From: Actinomycetes bacterium
GTDB lineage: Bacteria > Actinomycetota > Actinomycetes > Actinomycetales > Microbacteriaceae
DNA length: 5,792 nt
Assembly (NCBI GenBank): GCA_023390155.1
Contig: JAEWDJ010000423.1
Coordinates: 1 to 5,792, forward strand
Direction: 5' to 3'
The first letter of the stretch is position 1; every line of letters starts with the position of its first letter. The position numbers were made by a program, and so were the translations under genes. Below the pieces are notes generated by a model, which was given only the letters and a program-made list of their open reading frames with translations, was not told the origin of the DNA and made no database searches. Positions 4,161 to 5,792 of this stretch are shown here, piece after piece.

Positions 4161-5624
4161 CTACTGCAGCGCCGAGGTCAGGCGCGCGAGGTTGTCGAGC
4201 ACGGTCGAGCGCAGCGGCTGCTTCATCCACTCGTCGAGGGTGAGCTCGCGGCTGTCGCGGCGATAGCCGTCCTCGACCTTGCGCATCTCGTCGACGAACG
4301 AGCGGCCGCGCACCATCAGCGACACCTCCATGTTGAGCTGGAACGAGCGCATGTCCATGTTGCTCGACCCGATCACGGCGACGTCGTCGTCGATCGTGAA
4401 GTGCTTGGCGTGGAGGATGTAGGGCGCCTTGTACATCCAGATCCGCACGCCGGCCCGCAGCAGCGCCTCGTAGTACGAGCGCTGCGCGTGATAGACCAGC
4501 GCCTGGTCGCCGATCTCGGAGACGAACAGGTCCACGGCGATCCCGCGCTGGGTGGCCGTCGTGATGGCCGTCAGCATCGACTCGTCCGGGACGAAGTAGG
4601 GCGAGGTGATGACGATGCGCTCCTGCGCGTAGTACAGCAGCGCGAGGAAGAGCCGGAGGTTGTTCTCGCCGGCGAACCCAGGGCCGGAGGGCACGACCTG
4701 GGCGTCCAGCTCCTCCGGGTCGATCTCGTCGGTGATCGGCTCGGTCTCGCGGCGGAGGAGCTCGTCGGTCTCGCTGTACCAGTCGGTGATGAAGATGGCG
4801 TTGAGACCGGCGACGATCGGTCCCTCCAGCCGCACGATGAGCTCCTTCCACTTGAGCCCGCGGCGGATGTTGGACTTCTTGTTGTAGCTGCGGTCGATCA
4901 CGTTCTGCGACCCCATGAAGGCGACGCGGCCGTCCACGATGAGCAGCTTGCGGTGGTTGCGCAGGTCGGGCCGCTGGTACTTGCCCTTGAAGGGCTGCAC
5001 CGGCAGCATCAGCTGCCAGCGCGCGCCCATCTCGGTCAGGCGCGCGATGGTCGCCTTGTAGTCGGGGGTGCGCACCGAGGCGATGTGGTCGAGCAGGACG
5101 CGCACGGTGACGCCGCGCTGAACCGCATCGGCGAGGGCGTCGAAGAACGGCTTCGTCGTGTGGTCGAGCGTGAGGATGTAGAACTCGACGTGCACGTACC
5201 TCTTGGCCGCCTGGATCTCGGCCGTCATCGCGTCGAGCGAGCCCTGGTAGTCGCCGTTGAGGGAGGCGCGGTTGCCGCCCACGAGCGGCATCGCGCCCAG
5301 ATTGCGGTTGAGCTGCACGACCGACTCGAGCCAGCTGGGCCACGGGTGGTCGCGCCGCACCCGCTCGATGCCCTCGGTGGACTCGATGATGAAGTTGTTG
5401 ATCTCGATCTGCTTCTCACGCCGTTTCTTCGGAAGCTTGTAGCTTCCGATCAGCAGGAAGAACAGCACGCCGATGTACGGGATGAGGAAGATCGCGAGCA
5501 GCCACGCCGTGGCCGAGGTGGGCTTGCGATTGCGGGGCACGACGATGATCGCGATGACGCGGATGATGAAGTCGAGCAGCAGTGCGAGCACGACGATGGT
5601 GGTGGTGAGGAACCCGGCGTCCAT
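4161..5624 (-). CDS. cls: Cardiolipin synthase (phospholipase D superfamily)
   Basis: A 487-residue membrane enzyme that, in this family, makes cardiolipin from two phosphatidylglycerols (or a related donor) with release of glycerol. Two N-terminal membrane helices lie at about residues 5-29 and 38-60 (PLDc_N region), followed by a basic stretch, KKRREK. Two catalytic HKD motifs follow: HRKLLIVD gives His224, Lys226 and Asp231, and HAKHFTID gives His405, Lys407 and Asp412. Both are complete, each with the downstream Gly-Ser pattern (GSQN at 238-241, GSSN at 419-422). YFVPDESML before the second motif and MDMRSFQLNMEVSL after it are typical of bacterial cardiolipin synthases. Length is normal. 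The ATG at 5624 has GAAGGGA upstream and starts the first helix directly. A longer in-frame reading to 5756 would overlap the divergent gene and lacks support. HKD chemistry also serves other phosphatidyltransferases, so the exact product is not proven. Confidence 0.95.
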   Translation of the reverse strand: MDAGFLTTTIVVLALLLDFIIRVIAIIVVPRNRKPTSATAWLLAIFLIPYIGVLFFLLIGSYKLPKKRREKQIEINNFIIESTEGIERVRRDHPWPSWLESVVQLNRNLGAMPLVGGNRASLNGDYQGSLDAMTAEIQAAKRYVHVEFYILTLDHTTKPFFDALADAVQRGVTVRVLLDHIASVRTPDYKATIARLTEMGARWQLMLPVQPFKGKYQRPDLRNHRKLLIVDGRVAFMGSQNVIDRSYNKKSNIRRGLKWKELIVRLEGPIVAGLNAIFITDWYSETDELLRRETEPITDEIDPEELDAQVVPSGPGFAGENNLRLFLALLYYAQERIVITSPYFVPDESMLTAITTATQRGIAVDLFVSEIGDQALVYHAQRSYYEALLRAGVRIWMYKAPYILHAKHFTIDDDVAVIGSSNMDMRSFQLNMEVSLMVRGRSFVDEMRKVEDGYRRDSRELTLDEWMKQPLRSTVLDNLARLTSALQ

Positions 5625-5628
5625 CCCG

Positions 5629-5635
5629 TCCCTTC
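5629..5635 (-). promoter_or_regulatory. Ribosome binding site of the cardiolipin synthase gene
   Basis: On the minus strand GAAGGGA precedes the ATG at 5624 by 4 nt (AAGG by 6 nt). It fixes that start and shows that this gene has a leadered mRNA. Confidence 0.65.
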
Positions 5636-5672
5636 GGTCGCAGGCACGGCCGGATGCGGCGCCTACAGGGAT

Positions 5673-5678
5673 ACCGTA
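5673..5678 (-). promoter_or_regulatory. Weak candidate -10 for the cardiolipin synthase gene
   Basis: TACGGT on the minus strand lies about 50 nt before the start. A TTGTCG (5695 down to 5690) lies upstream at only 11-bp spacing, too short for a standard pair. It is listed because nothing better is seen in the 91-bp divergent gap. Confidence 0.2.
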
Positions 5679-5715
5679 GCGAAGCCGCGCGACAATGAGA
5701 CCCCACCACCCCGGA

Positions 5716-5792
5716 ATGGAGCCCGCCACGCCTCCCGTCATCGACCTCCTGACCACCTGGTCGTTCGATCCCGCCGCCGCGGGGCTGCTGGT
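5716..5792 (+). CDS. Start of a gene running off the right edge, possibly a CtaG-like cytochrome c oxidase assembly protein
   Basis: Twenty-five complete codons are visible, MEPATPPVIDLLTTWSFDPA then AAGLL. A short polar N-terminus followed by LLTTWSFDP and the beginning of a hydrophobic segment resembles the opening of actinobacterial caa3-type CtaG-like membrane proteins (cytochrome c oxidase assembly). Too little is present to be sure. An alternative in-frame ATG at 5695 would add seven residues (MRPHHPG). A TAG at 5677-5679 closes the frame further upstream. Neither start has a strong ribosome binding site or a TANNNT hexamer at leaderless distance. The gene is divergent from the cardiolipin synthase gene. 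Confidence 0.5.
   Translation, partial: MEPATPPVIDLLTTWSFDPAAAGLL

Noticed and set aside
3838..5343. Very long minus-strand open frame (501 codons) overlapping cls in another frame.
   Set aside because: Its product is a low-complexity Arg/Ala/Pro-rich sequence, typical of an out-of-frame reading of GC-rich DNA. The HKD-bearing frame is clearly the real one.
5625..5756. Longer start for cardiolipin synthase (44 extra residues from 5756).
   Set aside because: It would run across the divergent gene start. The extension resembles no known part of the family, and GAAGGGA supports the ATG at 5624.

Overview
The window is high-GC DNA with dense, short-spaced genes and codon use typical of Actinomycetota. 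The ClpC, YozG-type regulator, pirin and cardiolipin synthase sequences, and the CtaG-like start at the right edge, look most like Microbacteriaceae (Leifsonia/Microbacterium-type). That genus-level placement is a judgement from memory of protein families, not a search result.

Layout, left to right. (1) The N-terminal 277 codons of clpC lie on the minus strand and run off the left edge. (2) A 174-bp divergent gap holds the clpC ribosome binding site and, on the other side, an AT-rich array of four alternating half-sites. (3) A two-gene plus-strand operon follows: a four-helix DUF2975-type membrane protein and a small YozG-type Cro/CI regulator, with overlapping stop and start codons. (4) A plus-strand VOC (glyoxalase-fold) protein comes next. 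(5) A minus-strand lipoprotein converges on it, with only 4 nt between the stop codons. (6) A plus-strand pirin-family protein diverges from the lipoprotein gene. (7) An intergenic segment contains a long, nearly perfect palindrome. (8) A 57-residue single-helix membrane protein (plus strand) converges on (9) a complete minus-strand cardiolipin synthase. (10) At the right edge is the start of a plus-strand gene, possibly CtaG-like.

The genes do not form one pathway. They are mostly housekeeping or envelope functions: protein quality control (ClpC), membrane phospholipid synthesis (cardiolipin synthase), a surface lipoprotein, and two small metabolic or redox-fold proteins (VOC and pirin). The clearest regulatory unit is the DUF2975/HTH pair behind its probable operator. 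Four genes (VOC, lipoprotein, pirin, small membrane protein) share a TANNNT hexamer placed 6-9 nt before the start codon with no Shine-Dalgarno sequence, the arrangement expected for leaderless transcripts. The DUF2975, clpC and cardiolipin synthase genes instead have ordinary ribosome binding sites.

I found no tRNA, rRNA, CRISPR, insertion sequence or phage gene, and no convincing new multi-gene system. The items most worth a second look are the palindrome at 3827-3894, the half-site array at 961-993, and the run of leaderless-type starts. No gene-free stretch exceeds 300 bases.
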